Assembly (NCBI GenBank): GCA_949126835.1
Contig: OX421506.1
Location: 19,852,426-19,916,425, forward strand
DNA: 64,000 nt
Reading direction: 5' to 3'
DNA from: Anisus vortex
Taxonomy: Eukaryota > Mollusca > Gastropoda > Planorbidae
Position 1 is the first letter of the stretch. Each line of letters starts with the position of its first letter. The notes below the pieces were generated by a model, which did no database searches, was not told the origin of the DNA, and was given only the letters and a program-made list of their open reading frames with translations. Positions 32,964 to 45,200 of this stretch are shown piece after piece. The translations under genes and the position numbers were made by a program.

Positions 32964-33458
32964 TGTCAGTGATTGAAATAGAACATAATAAATAGTCTAT
33001 GGTCAAAGAGAGATAACCAATGAAAAGAAGAGTAGACCTTGACCTTGGATAGCAAAGGCAGACGGAGACTATAATAATTGCGCAGTTCTGTTGTTAATTC
33101 ACGTGTTAGGTTAGAAAAGATCGGAGGAAAGGTTACGAGACTTGACATTGGTAGGGTAGTGGGCATTCAGCTTTTGTAGAGAGAGGAGCTGTATTTTTAT
33201 GTGGAGATTTTGTAATGGACATAATATGAGAGATCTCTGTGAATCTATTCTGTAAATTCGATGATATACATTGCAATGCTATTGAGTGAAAATATATACA
33301 GATATCATTGTGCATGGATATTCATATGAATTGTGAGGACATAAAAATATATGTGTGTGAATAAACATATCTATATATTTTACTGTTCCTGGAGTGTTAA
33401 GTATTTTTGTGAACGCCTCGTGTGAGTGAATGATACAAGTGTAAATATACAACTTACA
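32964..33458 (+). repeat. 5' LTR of the Gmr1-like element
   Basis: 495 bp, TG...CA. It contains an AATAAA hexamer at 33360-33365 and TATATA motifs nearby, as expected of an LTR. I count about four substitutions relative to the 3' LTR (near 33172, 33269, 33367 and 33409), so the two LTRs are about 99% identical. Confidence 0.93.
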
Positions 33459-35457
33459 ACTGGTCGCAGCGGTGAACGGCAACTACTAAACTACTACGCT
33501 ACAACATAATGAAATGCTTCCACAAGAACACATCTTAGAAGGTAAAGTATGATTTTTAAATTGTCAACTCTCTCAAGCAAACTATTCAGCAAACTATTCA
33601 ACCAGTCAACCTGGTCATAAAATCGTTAGAGAGAACGCTAAAACATCTCTCAGAAAATATATGATTTGCTGTTGGATGACAGAATTTAATGGACGATTTC
33701 TAAAGATAGTAATCAAGATTTAATCAACACTGTATAAAGCCATATTCAGGATAACAGGAAACGAAGACACTGCAGTAAGACTTGTAAAAGTCAGTAGATA
33801 CGTAGGCGGCACAACAAGCAACAAAAAGGTGGGTGCACGTGGCGCTCTACATCTCAACCCACATTGCATTTTTCAAAGGTGCCGACGCTGGAATTAATAA
33901 TTTTTTTTCAAGATTATATTTGGATTACGTGGAACGTGGAGAGCTGTCGTATGAATTTCTTTGTGATCAATCGTTGATCATGAAAAATTGAATTATCACG
34001 CAAGGAACATTTTTAAACAAAAAACTTCTGAATCTAGACTCTGTAACATTTTACAATATGCTATGAAGTGAAGCAATGACGTCACACAAGATGGCGGACA
34101 CTAGATAAACAAAATGGCTGCGCACTGTTGTGATTGGAAGTCTCCTTGTTTCAACATAACTGCAGTTCAACTTCAACTTTGACTAATTGTTTTATTATAC
34201 ATATACATCCCGTCGTGACAGTGAATGTCAGTAAACAGATTAGCCGGAAGTCAGATGTAAAGATCTTGTGAAATACACAGTACCTATTTTAAATATCCAG
34301 TCCACATCGGAGATGGCAGATTTCACGTGAAGTGAAGACAGATCACACAATTGTCATAGTGTGCCTACCGTATGCTAGTCATACATGGATATACTTTCAG
34401 ACTCTTCATAGTCAGAATATTGTGTAACATTACATCAAGTCATTGAAGAAACTGACACTGATCGTTACTATCGTTACATCAAGTCATTGAAGAAACTGAC
34501 ACTGATCATTACTATCTTTTCTTTCTTATGTTACTTAGTTAAATACGATAATTTCATGTTATATGTATACAATATATATGTGTGGGAGGTTGGAGGTAGT
34601 CTATGTTAAGACCTCAATACTTTTACTTCTGTCTTTACTCTAATTCTGTTTCTTTTCGAGGTTTTAATGTAGATGATTCTATAGGGATATTTGTTTTATT
34701 TACAAATATAGTCGTTAGCTGTGTAAGTCTTGTTTGTGATCGTAAATAATTGTTGTATTGTTATTAAAACATCATATTGTTTGGTCAATGTTTATATATT
34801 GTAATTCTATTGTTGAATTCCTCTTGGTATTGTCTATTTAAAGCAGCAATTATTTTGTTTTTTGTGTTCATATGCATTATTTGGAAAGTAGCAAATAATT
34901 TATTATGCAAATAACTTTGGAGTACTGTAAATAATATAATTAAGTTTTGAATTCTTTTAAAAGATGCAATAACATAGTTGTGAGGTAACATAATATTGCG
35001 CATATACAGATTCAGTACATTGTATAAATAGTCATAAAATAAGCTTTGTAACACATAGTAAATTTTGGGGTGGTCCAGAAGTTGAACTTTCATTTGACTC
35101 AAGTAATTCATGGTGAGTAAATAAATTTTTATCATTGAACATTTATTGTCCTACCGTAGGAACTTAGTGTGATTAGGTCAAGAAAGAGACTAGTCATATA
35201 AGTCATCAAGCTTTGACGAACTCTATAAAAATATAAATGTGAACAAATAATCATGTAAGTCATCAAGCTTTGATTATCATTGGGTCACATTTTAGTATAA
35301 CTAATATATAGAATCTGTGTTATTTATCATATCAGTATGTGATTAAGTTGGTCACAGTACAAATAAATTGAATTTGTGTAATAAATAAAACATACTTTAA
35401 AAATTGTGTAATAACAAATACATAATAACACTGGACAAATAAGCAAATAAAAAAAAA
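33459..35457 (+). other. Leader of the LTR element (untranslated)
   Basis: About 2 kb between the 5' LTR and the first gag ATG at 35458. It begins with the candidate primer-binding site (TGGTCGCAGCGG). It has no long frame. A segment of about 48 bp (ACATCAAGTCATTGAAGAAA...) is tandemly duplicated at about 34431-34520, and a GTCATCAAGCTTTGA segment is repeated at about 35202 and 35257. A leader this long is unusual for a compact LTR element. Confidence 0.6.
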
Positions 35458-37763
35458 ATGGCTTCGTTTGAAACTAATGCACAAATGTATGCCAGAGCTA
35501 AAGAATTAGCTATGGAATATGAAATAGAAAAAAAGACATGATAAAATTTATTGAAGAAAAAGTTCAGGCTTGGACTTTAGCACAAAAACAAGAACAAAAA
35601 GAGATAGAAAATAAGGAAAGAGATAAAAGAGCTGAAGATAGAGAATTTGAAAAAGAGATAGAAAATAAGGAAAGAGATAAAAGAGCTGAAGATAGAGAAT
35701 TTGAAAAACTAAAAATAGCTCAACAAACAGAAATTGAGAAACTAAAAATAGCTCAGCACACAGAATTAGAACATAAAAGGTATGAAACTGAATTAGAGTT
35801 AGGAAAAATGAAGGTCACAGAATCTTACAACCATCATAAGGTTAATGACAAATTTAACGTACAGCCCTTTGATGGAAATGAAAATAATTTAGATAGTTTC
35901 TTATCTATTTTTGAGGAAAATTGTATAGCTAATAACTTACCAAAAGATAAATGGGCTGCTAAATTATTAGGAGCAGTTAAAGAAAAGGGGCTAAAAGCAG
36001 TAGGTGAAGGAATTGGTAGAACATATGATCAAATAAAATCAGCAATGTTCAATTTTTATAATTTTACACCTGATCATTATAGAAAACAATTTCATAAGGT
36101 TAGACTGGAAGCTAGTGACAACACTGATAGGTTCATTAATGACATAAGCCAATACCTAGAAAAATGGTTAACACTAAGTAAAGTGGACATAAATAATCCC
36201 AGACATATATTAGACATGATAATTATTGATAAAATTCTCACAATGGCCACTCCAGAACTATTTACATATATTAAAGAAAGAAACATTAGAAATGTAGAGG
36301 AATTGAAAACAGCCTTAAATAATTACAAGGACAGTCATCCTGGTGTGGCACTTGGTAAAAATGAAGATACAAATAATTTGAATGATTTTGAAAACAACTT
36401 GAATGTTTTCAATGCATATCAAAATCAGGACAACAGACCAAGAAACCAAAATAGGAGTAATGCTAGGAACACTAACTATCCTTTCAGAAGACATAGTTTG
36501 TCACCCACAAGAAACACTAATTCTAATAACCAAAATAATGGTAGATTTTTCAATAGAGGTAACAACAATAATAGAGGTTACTATAATAATAATAGAGGTT
36601 ACTTTAAACAAACTAGAGGTAACAACAACAGAGGCTATTATAGTGGCAATAATAGTAGGGGTTCTTACAATCAGTTTAGAAGCAATAGCAATAGGGTCAA
36701 TGATAATCCTACATCAATAAGATGTTATAATTGTCAGGGTTATGGGCACATATCTTATGATTGTTCATCACCGTTTCAGGGCCAACAAACTGAACCTAAA
36801 CAATTGTTTGACAGTAACTTTTCTCAAAGTAACAATTTTTCAACTGTAGCACCAAAATCTAATACTGGAAAATACTTTACTAACATACATGAAGCAGGTG
36901 GACAGTTATACTTGTTCCCTTCTTATGTTAATCATATTCAGACCATGACATTGAGAGACACTGGGTGCTCGTGCTTAATAGTACAAGCTAATCTAGTTGA
37001 GTCTGATCAATATATTGATGACATAGAAGTAATTACACTAGGTGATGGGAGTTCCATTACATGCAAATGTGTAAATATTTTAATTGACACCCCTTGGATC
37101 GCAGGGAAAGTAAAAGCTGTCGTAATGCCCAAATGCACCGCTCCACTTATCATAGGTAATGCAACCAATGTTAAACCAGACAATTCAGTACAAATTTTTG
37201 AAGAATGGATTAGGAATAGACTAGATATAAAAGAAATTCAGAATCCTATGACTTTGAATGAATTCAATAATGATCCCATCAGTACACTATCTCAAAATCT
37301 ATGCATTTTGAAGTCAAATAATGTTCAATCACATGAATGGATAAACATGTTGGAACCTGTGAAATTAAAAAGTAAAGAAAATAACTTCCATAATTGGAAT
37401 GGTACTCAACAAATTGGTCAATACATAGATGAGTTTGAAAATGTGTGTAATGAATTGAATGTTCCTGGTGAATTGAAATCTATCATTTTGACTCAGCATG
37501 TCAGAAATCATGATAAAGCTTTAAAGATAGCAAATGATCATTTGGATAACTATGAAAACCAAAAAGATGTCTTAAACAAACATTTAACTGTAGCTATTAG
37601 CAAGAAAGAGACATATAAACCAGAAATAAGTAATCATGAAAAGAATCAGGTAGAGAAACAAACATTTGCTGAAATAAACACTGTAAAGCATAATGAAAAA
37701 ACAGTGCTTGAAATGGGTAAAATAACTCATCAATTGTTACAAGCTGAACAGAAAAAAAGATGA
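35458..37763 (+). CDS. Gag-protease polyprotein of the Gmr1-like element
   Basis: The main frame is 35538-37763 (741 codons). An in-register upstream start at 35458 (MASFETNAQMYARAKELAME) is separated from it by a one-base frame difference in an A-run near 35530. Residue numbers count from 35538. Residues ~20-95 are a highly charged coiled coil with an exact 54-bp duplication (35601-35654, 35655-35708). Residues ~100-260 are a capsid-like helical region. Residues ~290-390 are Asn/Arg/Gly-rich. The CCHC zinc knuckle CYNCQGYGHISYDC starts at residue 396. The aspartic protease follows, with DTG at 474 and the flap/end PLIIGN. About 180 more residues of unknown role follow. It ends at TGA 37761 beside an A7 run, and the next frame starts one base over. 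Confidence 0.85.
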
Positions 37764-37776
37764 CTATATAAATAAA

Positions 37777-39548
37777 TTGTTAGAAAATAAAACAAATACT
37801 AAAGAAGGTGAATTCAAACAGAATAAAGGTATAGAAATAAAGAATGGAATAGTTTTTCGATTCAATATAGATGCACAAATGCATAACAGAGAAGAGCAGA
37901 TAATAGTTCCCAAGACATTAGTAAATACAACAATTGTAGCTGGACATAGTAAACCACTAAGTGGACATTTACTTAGGTACAGATAAGACGTACCATACAG
38001 TAAAAAGAAATTTTTGGTGGAAGGGAATGAAAAGAGACATTCAACATCACATAAAAGAATGTTGTAATAGTTGTTTAAGAAAAAATAAGAACACATCTAC
38101 TCACATAGCTCCCATTCAAGAATTTAATGTGATAGGAATACCATTTCATAAGGTTGCAATAGACATAATAGGTCCCATGACAATGACTAAAACTAATAAA
38201 AACAGATTTGCTTTAGTTATCATTGACTTAGCCACAAAATGGGTAGAGGTTATTCCACTGAAAGACATAACATCTGAACGCATTTGTACGGCTTTGTTGT
38301 CCGTATTTACAAAGTATGGTTTTCCTATGGACATTGTTACGAGTTCATATTTCTCTAGTTTCTAATTTCGTGCCACTTTCACACACAAATGAATTGAACT
38401 CCAAAACTTGTGTAACACACATCAAATTTAATAGAATATACTGACATAAAAGTTATATTGCTGACTGCACTCTACAACAGGATAGCTTACTGTATCGCTC
38501 AACATCTACACTACTATCAACTCTCTATACATCTATATATGTGACTACTCTCTACCTAACTCTAACACGTGGACACCTCGATAGCCAAATCTATACTCTA
38601 TCTAACATACGCTGTTCAACTCTACACTAGCATTTCCAGTCTACACACAGGCTACAACTTGCCCGCTCAACACTCCGGACCATCACTCTCTCGAACTGAT
38701 ACGTTCTCTAATTAAAAAGTGTCACCCCGTGTAAAAAGACAAAGGTAATTTTAAGCCAGCAGGGAATGTATCTAGGTTATAACAACAAACAGTGGTAGGC
38801 TGTTGAACAAAATATTTCCACTCACGACCTCAATTTTAACTTTCCCTATCTATCAGCATTCTTCTCTCAACAGACATATTAAGTGACAATGGGACACAAT
38901 TTGTTTCCAATTTAACTAAAGCATTCCATGAATTGCTAGAAATAACCCAGATATTTTCCACTCGATATCATCCACAGTCGAATGGATGTGTGGAGAGATT
39001 TAACCAGACAATTAAACTAATGATCCAAAAATGCTGCATAGATAAGCCTAAGGAATGGGATGTTTATTTACCTATGCTTTTGTTCGCATATCGTAATGCT
39101 ATACACCAGACAACTAATTATTCGCCATTTCAACTAATGTTTGGAAGACAAGCCAATAGTCCTTTGGACAATTTCAAAAATACAATACTTGATTAATGAT
39201 GACATTGAGTATAATACAGAAGAGTATATTGAAGATTTAAAATCTCAACTTGGTTATGTAAATAAAATAGCCAATGAAAATTTAAAAATGTCAGGACAAA
39301 AACAAAGAGAAATAAAAAACAAACATAGGTATTTGAGAACCTTGAAACCTAATGATCTAGTATTGGTTTTTTCACCAACACCAACAAATAGTAATAAGGA
39401 ATGGCATGGTCCATATACTGTTAAAAAAAGAATTAATACAGTTTCATATGAAATCTCTGTAAAAGACTCTATAAGAAAATTTCATATCAATGATCTTAGA
39501 AAATATTCAGTGACAGCTGAAAACATTAACAAAATTGAACATATGTGA
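37777..39548 (+). pseudogene. Integrase of the Gmr1-like element, split by a solo LTR
   Basis: The zinc-binding HHCC module (GHSKPLSGHL, then CCNSC) spans a frame change near 37972, apparently a 4-bp insertion. The catalytic core follows: D in VAIDIIGP (about 38162), D in SDNGTQF (38885), E in VERFNQT (38993); the last two are 36 codons apart, the D-D35-E spacing. The core is interrupted after D-I at 38334 by a solo LTR and resumes at 38873. A further frame break near 39193 leads to 39548, which carries the GPY/F module WHGPYTVKKRI typical of gypsy/retroviral integrases. All three catalytic residues are present, but the frame is broken at least three times. Confidence 0.85.
38335..38872 (+). 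mobile_element. Solo LTR of a second retrotransposon, 538 bp, TSD GACAT
   Basis: Starts TGTTACGAG and ends TCTCAACA (TG...CA), flanked by the exact 5-bp repeat GACAT (38330-38334 and 38873-38877) derived from the Asp-Ile codons of the integrase. It is unrelated in sequence to the host element's LTRs. No internal region is present, so it is the product of LTR-LTR recombination. Insertion plus duplication is 543 bp, a multiple of three, so the flanking integrase frame is unchanged, though the LTR itself contains stops. Confidence 0.9.
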
Positions 39549-41104
39549 CGGCTGAAAATAGTAGTGAAGATTATGTAGTGATAAAACTGAATGATGACAC
39601 AAATGTTTCACAAGTGCAATATTGTAATGTACTACAAAAAAGCAATACTAAAAGCTATAAAGTCATTTCTTTAGCTCATTTAAAAGAATTACAAATCAAA
39701 GAAGTGAAGGAAATATTAAAGAAATTTGAAAAAGTAATTTCAGACAAACCTGGTCATACAGAGACAATAGAACACTGTATAGAATTAAATGATGAAACAC
39801 ATTTTAGAGCCAAAGTATATCAGGTACCCCAAATGCAGAAAGCAAATGTTGAGAAAGAGTTAGATACATTGTTAAAAGAAGGGCTGATACGCAAATCGAT
39901 ATCACAAATTTCGTCACCTATGGTGATAGTAAAGAAGAAAGATAATAGCATTAGATTATGCTGTGATTATCGAAAACTGAATGCAGTTACAAAAATAGAT
40001 CAGGAAGGCTTAGCTAATATAGAAGACATTGTTAATGAGATAGGAAAAGGAAAAATATTCTCTACCTTAGATTTAACTAGAGGATTTTGGCAAATTCCTA
40101 TGCAGGAACAATCTAAACAATACACGGCATTTACAACAGATCAAGGATTATATGAATGGAATGTAATGCCTTTCGGATTGATTAATAGTACTGCAACATT
40201 TACTAAAATGATGCGCAAAATAATACCTAGACATCCCAATATTGTTCATTATGTAGATGATATTTGCATATTCACTGAGACTTGAGAACAACATTTGAAA
40301 GTTTTAGAAGAATTGTTAGCAATACTAGCTGAACATAATCTAACTATTTCACCACAAAAGATGAAATTAGCTCAGAATGAAATTGAATTTTTAGGACATA
40401 AATTTAAAGATCAGGCAATACAACCAATTGATAGGATGCAAGAAAAAATGTTGAACATAAAGAAGCCTGAAACAAAAAAACAAGTCAGAGCTTTGTTAGG
40501 ACTATTTGGTTACTATAGAGATTTCATTGAAAATTACAGTCAAATAGTAAAACCACTTGTAAATTTAACAAGGAAAGGTCAATCTAATACTAAAATTAAT
40601 TGGACTTCAGAATGTGAAAAAGCAATGCAAAATTTAAAAATACTATTTTCTAAAGAACCAATTTTAACTACCATTTCAGCTAAAGATACAATCATTTTAG
40701 CTACTGATGCCTCTAGGCAAGGTCTTGGTGCATGTTTAATGAAACATTGTCTGGAGGAAAATAGTAATATGACAAATAAAAAAGAAAAGAAAATTATGGG
40801 TATTTACAAACCAGCATTGTATATAAGTAGATCACTGACAAAAGCAGAGGAAAAGTACTCTGTAATTGAGTTGGAAGGTTTGGCCATTGTATGGGCAGTA
40901 ACTAAACTAAGAAGATATTTGTTAGGTCGTAAATTTACAATATTTACAGATCACAAACCTTTGATTAATTTCAATGTGAGCAACGTGAACAATAATAGGA
41001 TCAATAAATTTGCAATGAAACTTAGTGATTACCAGTTTAACATACAAAGTATTAAAGGGACAGACAATCACATACCTGACATATTGTCAAGATTAGCCAT
41101 GTAA
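39545..41104 (+). pseudogene. Reverse transcriptase-RNase H of the Gmr1-like element
   Basis: The gypsy-type RT has SPMVIVKKKDNSIRLCCDYR (fingers), FSTLDLTRGFWQIPM with the first catalytic Asp, FTTDQGLYEWNVMPFGL, and the YVDD box at 40250-40261. An in-frame TGA at 40283-40285 follows directly after IFTET. The same frame then continues (40286-41104) with the connection LGLFGYYRDFIENYSQIVKP and RNase H: LATDASRQGLGACL, the glutamate in VIELEGLAIVWA, TDHKPLINF, and the end DILSRLAM. Apart from the single stop the frame is intact. It overlaps the end of the integrase frame by a few bases with a frame change, suggesting either frameshift expression or decay. Confidence 0.88.
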
Positions 41105-41314
41105 ACAGTCACAAACTCATTGTACATAATTACACTTACTAACATTGTCTACTAACAATAACTAACAAACTATACTAACAAATTTTATTACATGTATGAT
41201 TTATTTATATATAACATAATCTATGTATTGATTTATGACTTATATGGATGTATTAATTATGTTTTGGATATAAAAATGCCATGAATGTCATTTTATTTAT
41301 GGGCAAGGGGGGTG

Positions 41315-41809
41315 TGTCAGTGATTGAAATAGAACATAATAAATAGTCTATGGTCAAAGAGAGATAACCAATGAAAAGAAGAGTAGACCTTGACCTTGGA
41401 TAGCAAAGGCAGACGGAGACTATAATAATTGCGCAGTTCTGTTGTTAATTCACGTGTTAGGTTAGAAAAGATCGGAGGAAAGGTTACGAGACTTGACATT
41501 GGTAGGGTAGTGGGCATTCAGGTTTTGTAGAGAGAGGAGCTGTATTTTTATGTGGAGATTTTGTAATGGACATAATATGAGAGATCTCTGTGAATCTATT
41601 CTGTAAATTCGATGATATAAATTGCAATGCTATTGAGTGAAAATATATACAGATATCATTGTGCATGGATATTCATATGAATTGTGAGGACATAAAAATA
41701 TATGTGTGTGAATAAACTTATCTATATATTTTACTGTTCCTGGAGTGTTAAGTATTTTTATGAACGCCTCGTGTGAGTGAATGATACAAGTGTAAATATA
41801 CAACTTACA
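41315..41809 (+). repeat. 3' LTR of the Gmr1-like element
   Basis: 495 bp, preceded by the polypurine tract at 41301-41314. It is near-identical to the 5' LTR. The element's 5-bp duplication CTCTC follows at 41810-41814. The region 41105-41300 between the RNase H stop and the tract is AT-rich and non-coding. Confidence 0.93.
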
Positions 41810-41839
41810 CTCTCGATCTGCTGACCAATCAGCAACATT

Positions 41840-42295
41840 TCTGTGCTTTAGGCAGGTTTACATTCTTATCTTATACATTACAGACGCTCCTTGTATAAAT
41901 AAGATTATTGCGTCCTACGCTCATCCGTGGTCTGAGTCTAGTCTTGCATTTTTATTAATGTTTTAAATGATGTTAAGTTACTAGTTTTCCTGTTTTGTTC
42001 AGGCAACCCGTTCCATGCCCGAGTGCCACTCGGGAAGAAAGAATACTTATATGCATTTGTTCTCGCATAAGGGACAAGAAAAGTGTTTTTGTCTTTATTT
42101 GAGCTTTGCAACAGGTTGTTATTTGGTTGTATTTCTAAATTAGAGTTTAATGCCTTATGTATTATTACTACTTTACTCTTTGCCCTTCTGTCCTCTAGTG
42201 TTTCTAGGTTTAGTGATTTGACTAATGGTGTTACTCTTGTTAATTGGGAATATTCACTGGTTATGAACCTTGAAGCTCTTTTTTGGATTTATTCA
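41840..42295 (-). pseudogene. LINE 3' fragment, same family as 7.5-10.5 kb
   Basis: Read on the minus strand it encodes the same segment as 10244-10490 (YKYSFFPSG, WNGLPEQNRK, SLTSFKT-type) and, further 5', the ITSEYSQLTRVTPLVKSLNL region equivalent to 8040-8130. The shared 3' tail GGAGCGTCTGTAATGTATAA ends near 41850. Here the tail has plain GTATAAG. It is 5'-truncated at about 42295 and lies directly beside the LTR element, which inserted at its edge. Confidence 0.8.
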
Positions 42296-42299
42296 TTGA

Positions 42300-45200
42300 C
42301 TTCAACCATCAATAATATAAATACGGTATATGTTTGTGTAGGCTCCTATATTATGCTATATGCTTGCTGAAATAAATTATTAGCATAAATAGATTTGGTG
42401 ATTGTGTTGATGTTTTTTTTAGGTAAAATATATATAGAGAGAGTTTAACCCTTTATTAAATTATTGGACATATTATTTTATTCAATTTCTGATGTGAATA
42501 ATTACAAAAGGTAATATAAATAAAATTGGATAATATGGTACAATTATATTATTATAGTTAATTTTTTTTAAAATCTGGATTTCTTTCAAGAAAAAAGTCT
42601 GTATTCAAGAATCTTGGGAAAAGTTTTGAAAATAATATCAGACAAATAGACATTCAATAGAAACACAAACAACAAAAATTAAAGTTCAAACTGTCAATAA
42701 ACAAACACACAAAAAATTGACTGCTCATAGTATCAGAAGACAATTACCGTTTAAACTGTAGACAAATTTCAAAGAAGAATGTTTGATGTTTAAACAATTT
42801 TTATTTCTCTAAAGTCAATATTGCAAAAAAAACAATGTTACAGTAAATTGTGCTAATTAGACTTTTCTCTAAACTGTAAAAAAAAAAAAAGATGAAAAGA
42901 TTTTAACAAGAGACCCTAATCTGTTAAAAAAAAAAAAGCATTTTCTACCACTTTAGTTGCATACAAAATGTGTGCTCATGAATACATTGGAGTGGTTTCA
43001 TTCAGTTGATGAGTTTACTTTTATACATAGATCATTTCTCTTATCTCTTCTTATCTGGCAATTCTAGTCTAGGCACACTATATAATATTGTCTGTAGGCT
43101 GAAAAAGTTTAACGTCCCAGTTATCATGTTCACCATGAAGATAGAGTTCATATCAACCATTAAATTTGCAGGAGTTTTAGGCTATTGTTACTTCATTCAG
43201 CACTTTCCCAGCAATCATGTTCACCATGAAGATAGAGTTCATATCAACCATTAAATTTGCAGGAGTTTTAGGCTATTGTTACTTCATTCAGCACTGCTGA
43301 GGCATTGTGAGATGGAAGTAAACGGTATCTATCACAATAAATTTTCCCATAAAGTAATTTACCAATGATATCAACTATCTCTCCCTAATGGGACTTGCAC
43401 ACGAACAGAATATAAGCCTTTTGGTTAAATGTATCCTTAATAGGCAATTGGACATTAGTGTAAAACATAATACCAGGATCTCAAAGAAAGAGAGAAAGAA
43501 AACATTATGTCTAATATATAGGTCAGTAAAGTCATCAGTTCTACTCAGTACATCAAAAGAACCTTTGAGATAAAAATATCAAGTAGCTCTTACAACTTGA
43601 CTATAATTTTTGTCTATATTGCCTATATCGTTAAAAGAGAAAAGATAACATGAAGTTTTTAAAAGTTAATTGAGTTGTTTAAAACACTATGTACATTTCT
43701 CATTTGCCTAAAAAAATTATTTCATTTATAATGATCTTCTTCTTAAAAAAAAAGAGAACAGTGACCTTTAACCTGCTTAAAACAGCTATTAACTTTCTTC
43801 TTTTTTTATTGAACTCATTAAATTAAACCTCATCATTAAATATAAATATATCTCACTCCAAATAAACAAATACATCATTGATTTCAGTCAACAAGCCATC
43901 ACACACATGATAAAACAGTCAACAAGCCATCACATCACACACATGATAAAACAGTCAACAAGCCATCACATCACACACATGATAAAACAGTCAACACTTT
44001 GAATTTTTGTTAGTTCAATAAATATCTGTTGTTGTTTAATTTATCTATTTACAGCATGTGACAAACACACACACATACACACACGTATGAATAAGTTGGT
44101 GTTGTTGATTTTTTAAATTTCATATGTACAGCAAAACAAAAACACATACACATTTCGTTACATTATTTCAGCACAATTCAAAGTCAGATTCCAAAATGTA
44201 TGTCCTCCGTTGCATATTCATGTTGTTTTTTTTGGTCATGTGAATATGTCATACGTCAAAAATTCTCAATTTTTTTTCACACAGCTTTGAGGCAAGCTAC
44301 ATACCAGTGAAATATTCAGACTTCACCTGGGATACAGGAATTCAGCTTTTTTTTGTACAATTTAATTTTGCACTTCTCTTGGGTGCATTACTTGACATAC
44401 GCCATAGTAAATTTTAAATCTTTTACCACCATGTGTTTTTAAAATCTAAACCTAAGTCAAAGAGGGAGAAAGAGAAAAGAACTAGGAATACATTTACAAT
44501 ATCTATTTTTCAAAAAAAAACAAAAAAAAAACAGGTCTAATAAAAATCTGTTGTATTTGTCACCTCTACAATAAAAAATATGAAACATTGACAAAATGGT
44601 ATATAATACAAGAGATAAAGACTTAAATAACCAACACAAGAAATAATTTAACAACATGAAAGAAAAAATGATCAATTCAATCACACACAAAAATAAATGG
44701 TCATATTTTGACACTTAAGAACTGAAAAAAATTTAATTCAAGACTTGCTAAATTCTAGTTTAAAAATCTCAACAAATTGTAAAATGTTTTTTTTTTAGTT
44801 ATGAATGTAGGCCTTTAAAGAAAATGCTTTCTTAGACAAACCATTTATTCTTTTGCTATACAATTGGTGATGCAAACAGAACAGGTCCAATGACTAGGAT
44901 ATTTGAAAAAATAAAAGTCACAATGATTTCTGACAAATAAATAGAGCAATAAGATACATGAAACATGATAATTTGTTGCATTTTACAGTGTTGTACACCT
45001 TAGCTGACTTATGATGATTTGTATTTTATGTGGCTGAATATATATATGAAAACAAATGAGTTTTTAATAACTTACACGTTCATTTAAAAAAAAAAAAGGT
45101 TGAGGTTAAACTGATTTGTATTTGGGGTATGAAAAATTCTTAGTGTTAATTGACTCTATTTCAACTATGAAGTTATAATTTTACAACAAAGCAAAATTGC

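Larger units (their letters stand above)
32964..41809 (+). mobile_element. Full-length LTR retrotransposon, Gmr1-like (gypsy proteins in copia order)
   Basis: 8846 bp bounded by 495-bp LTRs (32964-33458 and 41315-41809), both starting TGTCAG and ending TTACA, with an exact 5-bp duplication CTCTC (32959-32963 and 41810-41814). A polypurine tract GGGCAAGGGGGGTG abuts the 3' LTR. A candidate primer-binding site TGGTCGCAGCGGTG begins two bases after the 5' LTR; its tRNA is not identified. Internal order is a 2-kb leader, gag with CCHC knuckle, aspartic protease, integrase with GPY/F module, reverse transcriptase, RNase H. Integrase upstream of RT with Ty3/gypsy-type sequences is the arrangement described for the Gmr1 group. 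A 538-bp foreign solo LTR interrupts the integrase. Confidence 0.93.

Noticed and set aside
38335..38872. Intron within the integrase
   Set aside because: The ends are TG...CA with a 5-bp duplication, not GT...AG, so an LTR insertion explains it better.
44457..44714. 85-codon minus-strand hydrophobic frame
   Set aside because: Phe/Leu-rich translation of AT-rich DNA with a poly-A run. No homology or splice context.
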